From Bidens hawaiensis (lineage: Eukaryota; Streptophyta; Magnoliopsida; Asterales; Asteraceae), in contig JAIQDT010001953.1 in assembly GCA_021521415.1 (NCBI GenBank), forward strand, positions 248,001 through 312,000: a stretch of 64,000 nt of DNA, read 5' to 3'. The notes under the pieces were generated by a model. It did not search any database. It was not told where the DNA came from and saw only the letters and a list, made by a program, of their open reading frames with translations. Both the position numbers and the translations under genes were made by a program. This document shows, in pieces, positions 43,141 through 54,211 of the stretch; positions within the stretch are counted from its first letter, which is position 1, and the number at the start of each line of letters is the position of its first letter.

Positions 43141-45094
43141 TGCATAATACTCGTTCTCAAGGCCCACATTTATTCTCTACATCAAAAGAGCCTGAGAGAG
43201 AGAGTTTCATGAGTGACTTAAAGAGCTTACAGATAGCGAGAACGATTCACCCAACATCCAGGTACATGTCTCTACTCCTAGAATAGATATGGGCGACGCC
43301 GTTCCACCGCCGAGACAAACCGTTCATGCTAGAGCCAACGATGGCATCGTAGGAGCCCGATCTGCAATTGTCCGACCTGCTGCGACTAATAATAAAAACT
43401 GGCAAATTCCATCTCACGTCATGAATTCTATCACCAATTCTGCTCAGTTCCACGGCTTGGATGACGAAGATGCTCCGGGACACCTATCCCGATTCGTGCG
43501 GATCTGTGAAACTTTTAATATTAATAATATCTCGTCTGACGTCATTCATTTTAAGTTATTCTCATTCTCACTTTCCGGTCGTGCTGCTACATGGTTTGAC
43601 TCTCTTCCAAATGCCTCAATCGCCACTTGGGCTGACTTGCAATCCAAGTTCCTTAGGAAGTATTTCCCTCCATCAAAGGTCGGGCGTCTACGGGAGCAAA
43701 TTCGTTCTTTTCATATGGACCCCAATGAGTCCTATTATTCCGCGTGGGAACGTGTCCAAACTATTATAATCCGTTGTCCTCAGCATGGCCTAAATGATTA
43801 GGCTGTGATTGAAAATTCTATAACGGTCTTACTCCCGAAACCCAACAACGGTTCAATACCGCCGCTGGATGAAACATGCTCGGTAAACTCACCATAGAGA
43901 AGGCTGAAGAAATGTTCGAGAGCATTGCATTAGGGGATCAGGATACACCATGTAGAAGGTCCGTCTCGGCTGCCAAGGCCGCAGCCATCTCAGCATCACG
44001 TGGAGTGCATCATGTTGATCAGAATACGAGTGTTTTGGCAGATGTGGAGGCACTAAAGAGGGAGATCAAAGAGCTTAAGTTGCAAGCTCGTAGATGCGAG
44101 ATATGTCGTGGAAATCACTAGACAGCCGATTGCCCCGTTGATTCTCAGGAGGAGGTAGATTTTCTTGCTAATCAAAACCGTACCTTCAATTCAGGGTGGC
44201 GAAACAGAAATTCTAACTCTAATTGGCAGGTAGGTAACTCCGGTTATCAGCAACGCCAGAATCTGTTCCAAGAACCCACCCCCGAACCTGCTCCTGTACC
44301 AAATAGTACTTCCAAGATCGAGGAGATGTTGGCTAACCAATCTCAATTGTTAAATCAGCTCTTAAAAAATGATGCTAACACCAAATCCACTCTTTTGCAG
44401 CATGAGACGTTTATGAAGGGATAACAGGACACATTTCAGAATCTCGAGGCTAAGTTTGGTGAGTTGTCCGCAAAGATTGATCAAAGACCCTCTGGGAGTC
44501 TTCCAAGTAACACCGTCCCTAATCCTGGTCCCACCTATTCCAAATCATTTCAAAATGCTCAGGCCAAGGCAGTGACCACCCGAAGTGGGAGAGGTGTCAT
44601 TAGAGATACACCAAGTGAGGAGGAAGTTGACGAGGAGTTAGAGTTAGAGACACCGCCTGACAAGGTGAACCAGAGGCGACATCCAGCAAGTACCTCACGG
44701 TCAGGCGGTGCGTCAGTTGAGAAGGAGAAGCAAGTTGAGAAGGAGCCGGTGCACATCTATAAGCCAAAACCGCCATATCCCGGTCGTCTGGTGAAGAAGA
44801 ATGATTCAGAGCAGTACTCTAGGTTTCTCTTCATGCTTAAGAAGCTCCATGTGAACATTCCATTTATTGAAGCTCTTGCGAACATGCCAAAACACGCCAA
44901 GTTTCTTAAAGATTTGCTCATTAATAAAAAGAAACTTGAGGAGCTTTCGACTATTACTCTTAGTGAGGAGTGTTCTGTCGCCGTACAGAACAAGCTTCCT
45001 AGGAAGATGACAGATCCAGGCAGCTTTACCATTCCTTGCTTGATTGGTAATCTTCATTTTAGCATTGCTTTGGCCGACCTCGGTGCAAGCATTA
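43141..45094 (+). pseudogene. Athila gag and start of protease, broken and interrupted
   Basis: Gag builds the particle. Translation probably began at the ATG at 43141 (MHNTRSQGPH). A frameshift near 43230 moves the reading to the frame open at 43289-43801, which holds the retrotransposon gag domain (ATWFDSLP ... FLRKYFPPSK, about 43590-43680). A TAG follows at 43799-43801, another shift near 43870, a knuckle-like CEICRGNH with a TAG (44119-44121) inside it, and a stop near 44423. The rest is open from 44464 to the protease motif LADLGASI, where the Tekay element is inserted after 45094. Protease resumes at 54212. The downstream tandem copy (63067-64000) carries the same first frameshift and first TAG. 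Confidence 0.85.
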
Positions 45095-46999
45095 TGTGAC
45101 ATCTGCCCGATCCGACCCGACCCAGGTACCCGTTTCTCTGACCCGATCTCTTTCTTTTATGATTTAATATTTATTTATACTTATATTTTACTTTTAATAA
45201 TAATATATATATTTTCCTTCCCGCCTCTCTCTCTCTTTCTTTCCACCGTCCCATCCCTCTTCTCTCTTTCCGCCTTCTGTCCCCTCTTGTCGCTGTCCCG
45301 CCCTTAAGCCTTGTTTCCCTCTTTTTCTTCTAACTCTTTGCTTGTCCTTTGGTTCCTCCCGCCTAAGGATGTCTGCAGCTCCACGCGCCAGACTCCTTAC
45401 ATGGAAGCCTGCGTGAAGACATCTTGTTCCTGCGATGCGTGAAGAGAACTCTTCTCGCAGCGCGCTAAGAATGCATGTTCTTCCCGCAATGCGCTAAGAA
45501 TGTATGTTCTTCCCGCGATGCGCTTAGAATTCTTGTTCTTCACGCAGCACGCTAAGGATTTGTGATTCTTCCCGCAGTGCGCTAAGGATTGTTGTGCCAG
45601 CCTTCGCGCTCGCGCACTCAGCCTTCCCGCGCTTAACCCTTTTATTCCAGCCTGTATGCTTTGTGTTGTCTTATCTTCTGTGCTGTTGACCTAACCTATC
45701 TAATGTCTGAATAGTTACTTTCGGCGCAGCATGCGTACCAACTCCATTGGTTGGTAGAAAAAGTGACTGACATTATCTTTTGAGATCTGCTTTTGCCATG
45801 CTTGACCAGTACCTTTATCTGACCTGCCCATGCTTTTTTTTTACTGTTCGCTGTCAGCTTTATCTTGCCTCTGCAGCTGCCATATCTTTCCATATCTTTT
45901 GCTTTTGTTTTCTTATGCTTTTGATATCTTTTGCTTGATCCTGTTAAAGACCTTTTCCCCTTTTTCTGGATTTATGTCTCCTAGGGTTTCTCTATAAATA
46001 ATAATAATATTTTCATAACACTACACACACAAAACACTTAATCTCTCTTATTTTCTTTTGCTCCTTGCTCTCTCTGTCGCCTCCTCTCTGCCTCCGTTCT
46101 GCCTTGCCTTTCCGGTAATATATATATATAATAATAATGTTTAAGTTACTTATTAATTATGTTAACTTATAATCGAGACTTAAAACAGATCATTAAAACA
46201 ATAATCTTTAATTATAGGTTAACTTGTGCTTGTTTAAAGTTGATTCTTGCTTTATCTTACACCGCATCGTTTATCAAGTGAGTTATCTCGTACCTAATCC
46301 CTTTTTATTTTAAATGCTTTGGGATGTTCATGTGTTCATACAAAACTTGAGTCTTAAACTGTTTATGAACTTTAGTCGCGCAGTATCCCATGTGTTGAGG
46401 ACGTAGACTTGGCTGTTTATTTGTATGTGTGGATCATTAACCGTATGGACGGTCTATTCCGCAGTTTTCATGGTACCATTAGATGAACACGGGAGAACTA
46501 TCGTTTATGATTTTCTCTTTTGTATACACATGCACAGTTAGTCTTGTTTGTGAGCTCAATTGTGAGCACTGGCAGTCTTGTCTCTTAGAGTTGGTCCCGA
46601 TCAGATTACACCCTTGTTGAAAACCAGACATACACATGTTGCGCGCAGATTTATTGTTATCTATGTATTGTATTAAACTTGATTTCTCACCAACACGCAA
46701 GTGTTTGACGTTTATTTTAACGCATGTTCAGGTTTGCAGTAGCCGTTTTTGGGAGCTTAAGGACACGTAGGAAGTTCTTTATTTTGGACCTAGATTAAAA
46801 TGTATCAAGACAAGTTATTGCTGTTCAAATATTATGATTTACAATATATTGATTTATGTTGGTTTATTTATATCTTATGTATACGTTGCGCATGCGTGAA
46901 TGAATATATTTATTAAATATTGACACCCAATAGTGTCACGAGTAATGAAACAATATGTGGCGCCCCGATGTATAATCCGCCTTTGGTCGGGGTGTTACA
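45095..46999 (+). repeat. 5' LTR of the young Tekay element
   Basis: 1905 bp, TGTGACATCTGCC to CGGGGTGTTACA. It contains five about 29-30-bp tandem units (about 45440-45595; TTCTTCCCGC-ATGCGCTAAG), a CTATAAATAATAA TATA-type word near 45992, a CT-rich stretch near 46035-46095 and (TA)n near 46120. It is followed by a PBS. Confidence 0.95.
45440..45595 (+). repeat. 29-30-bp tandem repeats in the LTR
   Basis: Five units with TTCTTCCCGC and ATGCGCTAAGAAT-like halves; repeated identically in the 3' LTR at about 52647-52800. Confidence 0.9.
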
Positions 47000-47002
47000 G
47001 AT

Positions 47003-47014
47003 TGGTATCAGAGC
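47003..47014 (+). promoter_or_regulatory. Primer-binding site of the young Tekay element
   Basis: TGGTATCAGAGC, complementary to the 3' end of tRNA-Met, three bases after the LTR. Confidence 0.92.
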
Positions 47015-47239
47015 TCGTTGACTTTAGGATAGGTGGTTAGACGTAACGGCCTAGAATACCTAAGAGTCCCTTCTCGCGCATGAGAAAAATCTCATGTTTG
47101 CGCACTTATTGTTAATTACTCGTTATTTATGAATATGCTCGCGCTTGTGCAGTATATGATTTTATGTTTTATTTCGCGATATTTCGATTTTTGTTAAATT
47201 TCGATTTTTATTGATTTTACTTACATATTCGTTTGTTGG

Positions 47240-47515
47240 ATTTGAAAATCCGAAAAGTCATGGTGATACATGAATAGTTGATTTTCAATTTCCATTTACG
47301 ATTATGTTCTGAGGTTGGAAACTTGAAAAGTCATGGTGATACATGAATTGTCAACCTCCAATACTCGTTTTCTTGTATATTTTATATTGAAGATTGAAAA
47401 GTCATGGTGATACATGAATCGTCAATCTCCAATACTCGTTTGCTCGTATATTTTAAATTGGGAATTCGGAAAGTCATGGTGATACATGAATTGTCGATTC
47501 TTGATTCAAATTTGT
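47240..47515 (+). repeat. About 72-bp tandem repeats in the Tekay leader
   Basis: Four units, each with AAAGTCATGGTGATACATGA, at spacings of 73, 71 and 72 bp (anchors 47257, 47330, 47401 and 47473). They lie between PBS and gag, in the untranslated leader, where packaging or translation signals are usual. Confidence 0.92.
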
Positions 47516-47650
47516 TACCTTTATTAAGTCTGCATTTAGGGTCATTCATTTTACATTTTGATGGTAACTGACTCCGTGAAACCAAGCTTTATAAGATTAA
47601 AACTTTGCGATAAAAACCAAGATATTAACTAAAATTAAAATTTTTATAGA

Positions 47651-50600
47651 ATGCCTCCGCTATCTCGCCGATTTCAGAGAAGAGAAGCCTCGCGCATGCG
47701 TAGACAGCAACGTTCCCAGGAAATGGCCGCCGCAATAGCCCAAGCCTTGAGCCAAAACAATACCAATACCTCCAGTTATAACATTAAATCCTTCAACGCG
47801 GGTAACCCTCCAAAGTTCACAGGTCTTGAAGGAGCCACCGTGATGCTCCAGTGGCTTGAGAAGATTGAAAACACTTTCCTCCACACCCAATGCCCCTCAG
47901 ACAGACGAACCCTGTATGCTTCCAGTGTCCTGGAATCCAGAGCGCTTACATGGTGGAATGGAGTAGCTCATGCGCGTGGCGCAGAGGCTGCTTCTAGCAT
48001 GACATGGGAGGAATTCAAGGAAATTCTTACGCGAGAATTCTGCCCTCCCAACGAAGTTAAGCGCCTGGAGGAGGAATTCTGGAACTTGAAGCAATACAGC
48101 GGTGAAGCGCGCGAGTACGCGACGCGCTTCCACGAGCTAAGCTTACTGGTCCCTCACCTTGTTACCCCTTCCCGCCGAGCCATAGAGAAATTTCTTGGGG
48201 GTCTTCCCATGGAAATTCAAGATTCTGTATGGGCCAGAAACCCAGTAACCCTCTCCGACGCCATCGAGTTGGCCGCTGTGCTCAGCGACAACCATGTCAG
48301 AGCAGGAACCCTGTTCCTGCGGGGAGCTGAGAAGACCAAACCCACCAAAACTGCCCCTGAACCCGCAGAAACCAAACCTGAACCCTCAAACCATAACCAG
48401 AAACGTAGGCGCAGACAAGCTTACGCGCTTACCAACCCGCCCATAGTCCAGCAACCCGCTTACCAGCCTCTAGCATACGCCCCTCAACCTCTGTCAGCCT
48501 ACCCAACACCTCCTATAGGCCACAACTATGCCTTAACCAATCCCGCACTCCCTGCCCCGCCTCCTAAGAAACCTTACACAGGAAACCATCCCTTTTGCCC
48601 AACCTGTAGATTTCACCACCCAACCCAGACCCCGTGTCGACTTTGTACCCGATGTGGCCGCACTGGTCACCTTGTAGAAAACTGTAGAGTCCCTCTCGCC
48701 AATCCAATTGCGCCAACACCACCAGTCTACCCGCAGAACCCACAACCAACCTACCAAAACCCACGACCCAGGTCGTGCTATAACTGTGGTGATCCCAGTC
48801 ATTTCCGGAACGCGTGCCCGAGACTACAAGTTCAGATTACACAAGCGAATCCGGTAAACCAGATTTCAAACCAAGTGACGCGTGGACGAGCTTTTAACAT
48901 AACCGCGCACCAAGCGCAAGCGAATAATGATGTAGTTAATGGTACATTTTTGCTTAACGGATTTTATGCTTCTATACTTTTTGATACTGGCGCCGATCGA
49001 AGTTTTATCTCTCGCGCCTTCGAGCAGAAGCTTGCGCGACCGCGCAGCGATTTAAAAGAGGATTTTTCAGTTGAATTGGCTAACGGTGAAACTATATTAA
49101 TTAACTCAGTGATTAAAGATTGCACGCTTAACCTTAACGAAAACGATTTTCTGATCGACCTCATCCCCATGCCTCTTGGAAGCTTTGATGTTATCATTGG
49201 TATGGACTGGCTCTCGAAGAATCGCGCCGAAGTTATTTGCGCCAAGAAATTGATTCGCATACCTCGAGAGAATGGTGATCTTCACATCTACGGCGAAAAA
49301 CCCTCCAGTGGTCTTAAGCTTATGTCTTGCGCCGAAGCCCAAAGACTCATGCGGAAGAAGTGTATTGCATTTCTAGCCCATGTGGTTAAACCTGCTGAAG
49401 AAAAGAAGCTTCGCGATATCCCTGTCGTGCGTGATTTCCCTGAAGTTTTTCCTGATGATCTTCCTGGTATCCCTCCCGCTCGTGAAGTCGAGTTTCGTAT
49501 TGATCTTGTCCCTGGTGCTTCCCCCGTTGCTAAATCTCCTTATCGTCTTGCACCCGCTGAGATGCAAGAATTGGCAAGCCAACTTCAAGAGTTGACAGCT
49601 AAAGGATTCATTCGCCCTAGCTCTTCGCCCTGGGGTGCTCCGGTGTTGTTCGTTAAAAAGAAAGATGGATCGTTTCGCATGTGTATTGATTACCGCGAGT
49701 TGAACAAACTCACCATTAAAAACCGGTATCCCCTACCGCGTATTGACGACCTCTTCGATCAACTCCAAGGTGCCTCTTGTTTTTCCAAGATCGATCTCCG
49801 CTCTGGCTATCACCAGTTGCGCATCCGCGATGAAGATGTTCCGAAGACTGCTTTTCGAACTCGTTATGGCCATTTTGAATTCTTGGTCATGTCCTTCGGT
49901 TTGACCAACGCACCCGCCGTTTTCATGGATCTAATGAATCGGGTGTGAAGGCCTTTCTTGGATAAATTCGTGATTGTGTTTATCGATGATGTTCTGGTGT
50001 ATTCTAAGACCAAGGCCGAGCACGAGCAACATCTCCGATTGGTATTGCAAAAGCTTAAAGCTGAGCAACTCTATGCTAAGCTTTCCAAGTGTGAATTCTG
50101 GTCTGATGAAGTACAGTTTCTTGGTCATGTTGTAAACAAGATGGGTATTCATGTCGACCCATCCAAGATTGAAGCAATCAAGAACTGGATTACGCCATCC
50201 TCTCCTTCTGAGATCCGTTCCTTTCTGGGCTTAGCTGGTTATTACCGGCGTTTCATTTCGAACTTCTCAAAAATCGCTTTGCCTTTAACAGCTCTAACGC
50301 ACAAAGGTAAACCGTATATTTGGGGCTCGAAGCAAGAAGAAGCCTTTCTGACGCTCAAGCGTTTGTTGTGTGAAGCTCCTGTTCTTGCGCTACCTGAGGG
50401 TAATGATGATTTTGTCGTGTACTGCGATGCCTCCAACCAAGGTCTCGGTTGTGTTCTTATGCAACGAGGCAAGGTTATCGCTTACGCATCAAGGCAACTC
50501 AAGGTTCACGAAAAGAATTATACAACTCATGACCTCGAACTTGGTGCAGTTGTTTTTGCCTTGAAGATCTGGAGACACTACCTTTATGGTACTAAGTGTA

Positions 50601-52267
50601 TCCTCTACACTGACCATAAAAGCCTTCAGCATATTTTTGATCAAAAGGAACTTAACATGAGACAACGCCGATGGAACGAACTCATCAGCGATTACGATTG
50701 TGAGATCCGGTATCATCCTGGTAAGGCTAATGTGGTAGCCGACGCGCTCAGCCGAAAACCCTGCCAGCTTAACTGTATCTTGCCGCGCACCCAGCTTCAC
50801 TTCGCACCGATTCAAAGCAACCTTGAATCGCGCATTCGTGACGCGCAGCGCGCATCCATCAGTAATGGTAACCTTCGCGCCGAGTTAGCGTGTGGCGCGG
50901 AAGCACATTTTGTGCCTAATCCGAGTGGAATTCTCTGCTATCTCAATCGCATCTGGATTCCCTTTGATGAGAATCTTCGCGCTGATATCCTGTGTGAAGC
51001 GCATAAATCTCGGTATTCTATTCATCCTGGCGCTGATAAGATGTACAAGGATTTGCGCATTACTTATTGGTGGCCCGGTATGAAGAAGGATATTGCTGTG
51101 TTCGTAGCTAAATGCCTGACTTGTTCTAAAGTAAAAGCTGAACACCAACGCCCGTCTGGTTTGCTCGAACAACCAGAAATTCCTACGTGGAAATGGGAAT
51201 GTGTAGCGATGGACTTTATTACCAAGTTACCTTTGACAGCAAGCAAACATGATAGCATTTGGGTAATAGTGGATCGATTGACTAAGTCTGCTCACTTTCT
51301 GCCCATTCGTGAAAACTACCGTGTTGAGCAGCTCGCGCAGCTTTATGTCAAGGAAATTGTCTGCCGCCATGGTACTCCTTTGAGCATCATATCCGATCGT
51401 GATGGCCGTTTTATATCTCGCTTTTGGAAATCTCTCCAATCTGCGCTAGGAACTCGCTTGGACATGAGTACGGCATATCATCCTCAGACTGACGGTCAGT
51501 CTGAGCGAACTATTCAAACTCTTGAGGATATGCTCCGATCTTGTGTTCTTGATTTTGGAGGTAATTGGGATTCACACCTGCCTTTGATCGAGTTCTCTTA
51601 TAACAACAGCTATCATTCCAGTATCGGTATGGCCCCATTTGAAGCACTTTACGGTCGTAAGTGCCGCTCCCCGATCTGTTGGAGCGAAGTGGGTGAAACT
51701 CAAATCACAGGACCCGAACTTGTTCAAGAGACAACCGATAAAATCGCCAAGATCCGTGATCATCTGCTGACTGCCAGAAGCCGACAGAAGAGTTACGCAG
51801 ATCGCAGGCGAAAGCCTCTCGAATTTCAAGTTGGTGATCTTGTTCTCCTCAAAGTGTCGCCTTGGAAAGGTGTTGTCCGCTTTGGGAAGAAAGGTAAGCT
51901 TGCTCCTCGTTATGTTGGACCATTCAAGATTCTCGCGCGTGTGGGAAAAGTTGCCTACAGACTTGACCTGCCGCCCGCGCTCAGTAATGTGCATCCAACG
52001 TTCCATGTATCCAATCTCAAGAAGTGTTTAGCTGACGAGAACCTTCACATTCCACTTGATGAAGTTCAAGTTGATGAAACTATGCATTTCGTTGAGAAGC
52101 CTGTTGAGATTATGGATCGCGAGGTAAAGCAAACCAAGCGCAGTCGTATCCCTATCGTGAAAGTTCGCTGGGAGTCCAAGCGCGGAGCCGAGTTTACATG
52201 GGAAAGGGAAGATCAAATGAAGATCAAGTACCCGCACCTGTTCTCTGCGCAACCTACTTCGAGATAA
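47651..52267 (+). pseudogene. Tekay gag-pol, intact except for one internal stop
   Basis: A polyprotein of about 1540 codons. The start is the first ATG after the leader ([12 protein letters not shown]). Gag domain residues about 50-215; basic/Pro-rich linker; CCHC knuckles [14 protein letters not shown] (about 332) and [14 protein letters not shown] (about 376); protease DTGAD (about 445); reverse transcriptase (about 640-860; FIDD); RNase H (YCDAS, TDHKS); integrase zinc finger (KCLTC), core (MDFITK, SDRDGRF, QSER) and C-terminal [15 protein letters not shown] region; terminal chromodomain-like segment (IPIVKVRWE ... FTWERE). The only break is a TGA at 49946-49948 within RT, just before the FIDD active site; the same frame continues to 52267. 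The chromodomain would steer integration to heterochromatin. Confidence 0.95.
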
Positions 52268-52287
52268 ATTTCGGGACGAAATTTCTT

Positions 52288-52301
52288 AAAGTAGGGGAGA
52301 C
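52288..52301 (+). promoter_or_regulatory. Polypurine tract of the young Tekay element
   Basis: AAAGTAGGGGAGAC directly before the 3' LTR start TGTGACATC. Confidence 0.9.
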
Positions 52302-54206
52302 TGTGACATCTGCCCGATCCGACCCGACCCAGGTACCCGTTTCTCTGACCCGATCTCTTTCTTTTATGATTTAATATTTATTTATACTTATATTTTACTT
52401 TTAATAATAATATATATATTTTCCTTCCCGCCTCTCTCTCTCTTTCTTTCCGCCGTCCCATCCCTCTTCTCTCTTTCCGCCTTCTGTCCCCTCTTGTCGC
52501 TGTCCCGCCCTTAAGCCTTGTTTCCCTCTTTTTCTTCTAACTCTTTGCTTGTCCTTTGGTTCCTCCCGCCTAAGGATGTCTGCAGCTCCACGCGCCAGAC
52601 TCCTTACATGGAAGCCTGCGTGAAGACATCTTGTTCCTGCGATGCGTGAAGAGAACTCTTCTCGCAGCGCGCTAAGAATGCATGTTCTTCCCGCAATGCG
52701 CTAAGAATGTATGTTCTTCCCGCGATGCGCTTAGAATTCTTGTTCTTCACGCAGCACGCTAAGGATTTGTGATTCTTCCCGCAGTGCGCTAAGGATTGTT
52801 GTGCCAGCCTTCGCGCTCGCGCACTCAGCCTTCCCGCGCTTAACCCTTTTATTCCAGCCTGTATGCTTTGTGTTGTCTTATCTTCTGTGCTGTTGACCTA
52901 ACCTATCTAATGTCTGAATAGTTACTTTCGGCGCAGCATGCGTACCAACTCCATTGGTTGGTAGAAAAAGTGACTGACATTATCTTTTGAGATCTGCTTT
53001 TGCCATGCTTGACCAGTACCTTTATCTGACCTGCCCATGCTTTTTTTTTACTGTTCGCTGTCAGCTTTATCTTGCCTCTGCAGCTGCCATATCTTTCCAT
53101 ATCTTTTGCTTTTGTTTTCTTATGCTTTTGATATCTTTTGCTTGATCCTGTTAAAGACCTTTTCCCCTTTTTCTGGATTTATGTCTCCTAGGGTTTCTCT
53201 ATAAATAATAATAATATTTTCATAACACTACACACACAAAACACTTAATCTCTCTTATTTTCTTTTGCTCCTTGCTCTCTCTGTCGCCTCCTCTCTGCCT
53301 CCGTTCTGCCTTGCCTTTCCGGTAATATATATATATAATAATAATGTTTAAGTTACTTATTAATTATGTTAACTTATAATCGAGACTTAAAACAGATCAT
53401 TAAAACAATAATCTTTAATTATAGGTTAACTTGTGCTTGTTTAAAGTTGATTCTTGCTTTATCTTACACCGCATCGTTTATCAAGTGAGTTATCTCGTAC
53501 CTAATCCCTTTTTATTTTAAATGCTTTGGGATGTTCATGTGTTCATACAAAACTTGAGTCTTAAACTGTTTATGAACTTTAGTCGCGCAGTATCCCATGT
53601 GTTGAGGACGTAGACTTGGCTGTTTATTTGTATGTGTGGATCATTAACCGTATGGACGGTCTATTCCGCAGTTTTCATGGTACCATTAGATGAACACGGG
53701 AGAACTATCGTTTATGATTTTCTCTTTTGTATACACATGCACAGTTAGTCTTGTTTGTGAGCTCAATTGTGAGCACTGGCAGTCTTGTCTCTTAGAGTTG
53801 GTCCCGATCAGATTACACCCTTGTTGAAAACCAGACATACACATGTTGCGCGCAGATTTATTGTTATCTATGTATTGTATTAAACTTGATTTCTCACCAA
53901 CACGCAAGTGTTTGACGTTTATTTTAACGCATGTTCAGGTTTGCAGTAGCCGTTTTTGGGAGCTTAAGGACACGTAGGAAGTTCTTTATTTTGGACCTAG
54001 ATTAAAATGTATCAAGACAAGTTATTGCTGTTCAAATATTATGATTTACAATATATTGATTTATGTTGGTTTATTTATATCTTATGTATACGTTGCGCAT
54101 GCGTGAATGAATATATTTATTAAATATTGACACCCAATAGTGTCACGAGTAATGAAACAATATGTGGCGCCCCGATGTATAATCCGCCTTTGGTCGGGGT
54201 GTTACA
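52302..54206 (+). repeat. 3' LTR of the young Tekay element
   Basis: 1905 bp, the same length as the 5' LTR and the same sequence apart from one base that I could find. It ends at TTACA, followed by the duplicated CATTA. Confidence 0.95.
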
Positions 54207-54211
54207 CATTA

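Larger units (their letters stand above)
45095..54206 (+). mobile_element. Young, nearly intact Tekay-type chromovirus, TSD CATTA
   Basis: A 9112-bp element with CATTA on both sides (45090-45094 and 54207-54211), LTRs of equal length (1905 bp), PBS, gag-pol with chromodomain and PPT. It sits inside the protease codons of the Athila element, right after DLGASI. I saw only one LTR difference (45245 A versus G at the matching base near 52452). Its DNA is richer in CG and GCGC words than neighbouring elements, as expected of an insertion that has had little time for methylation-driven decay. Confidence 0.95.

Noticed and set aside
45696..45893. Identical antisense frames in both Tekay LTRs (also 46479-46700, 52903-53100 and 53686-53907)
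   Set aside because: They are duplicated only because the LTRs are nearly identical; they have no initiation context or known domain.
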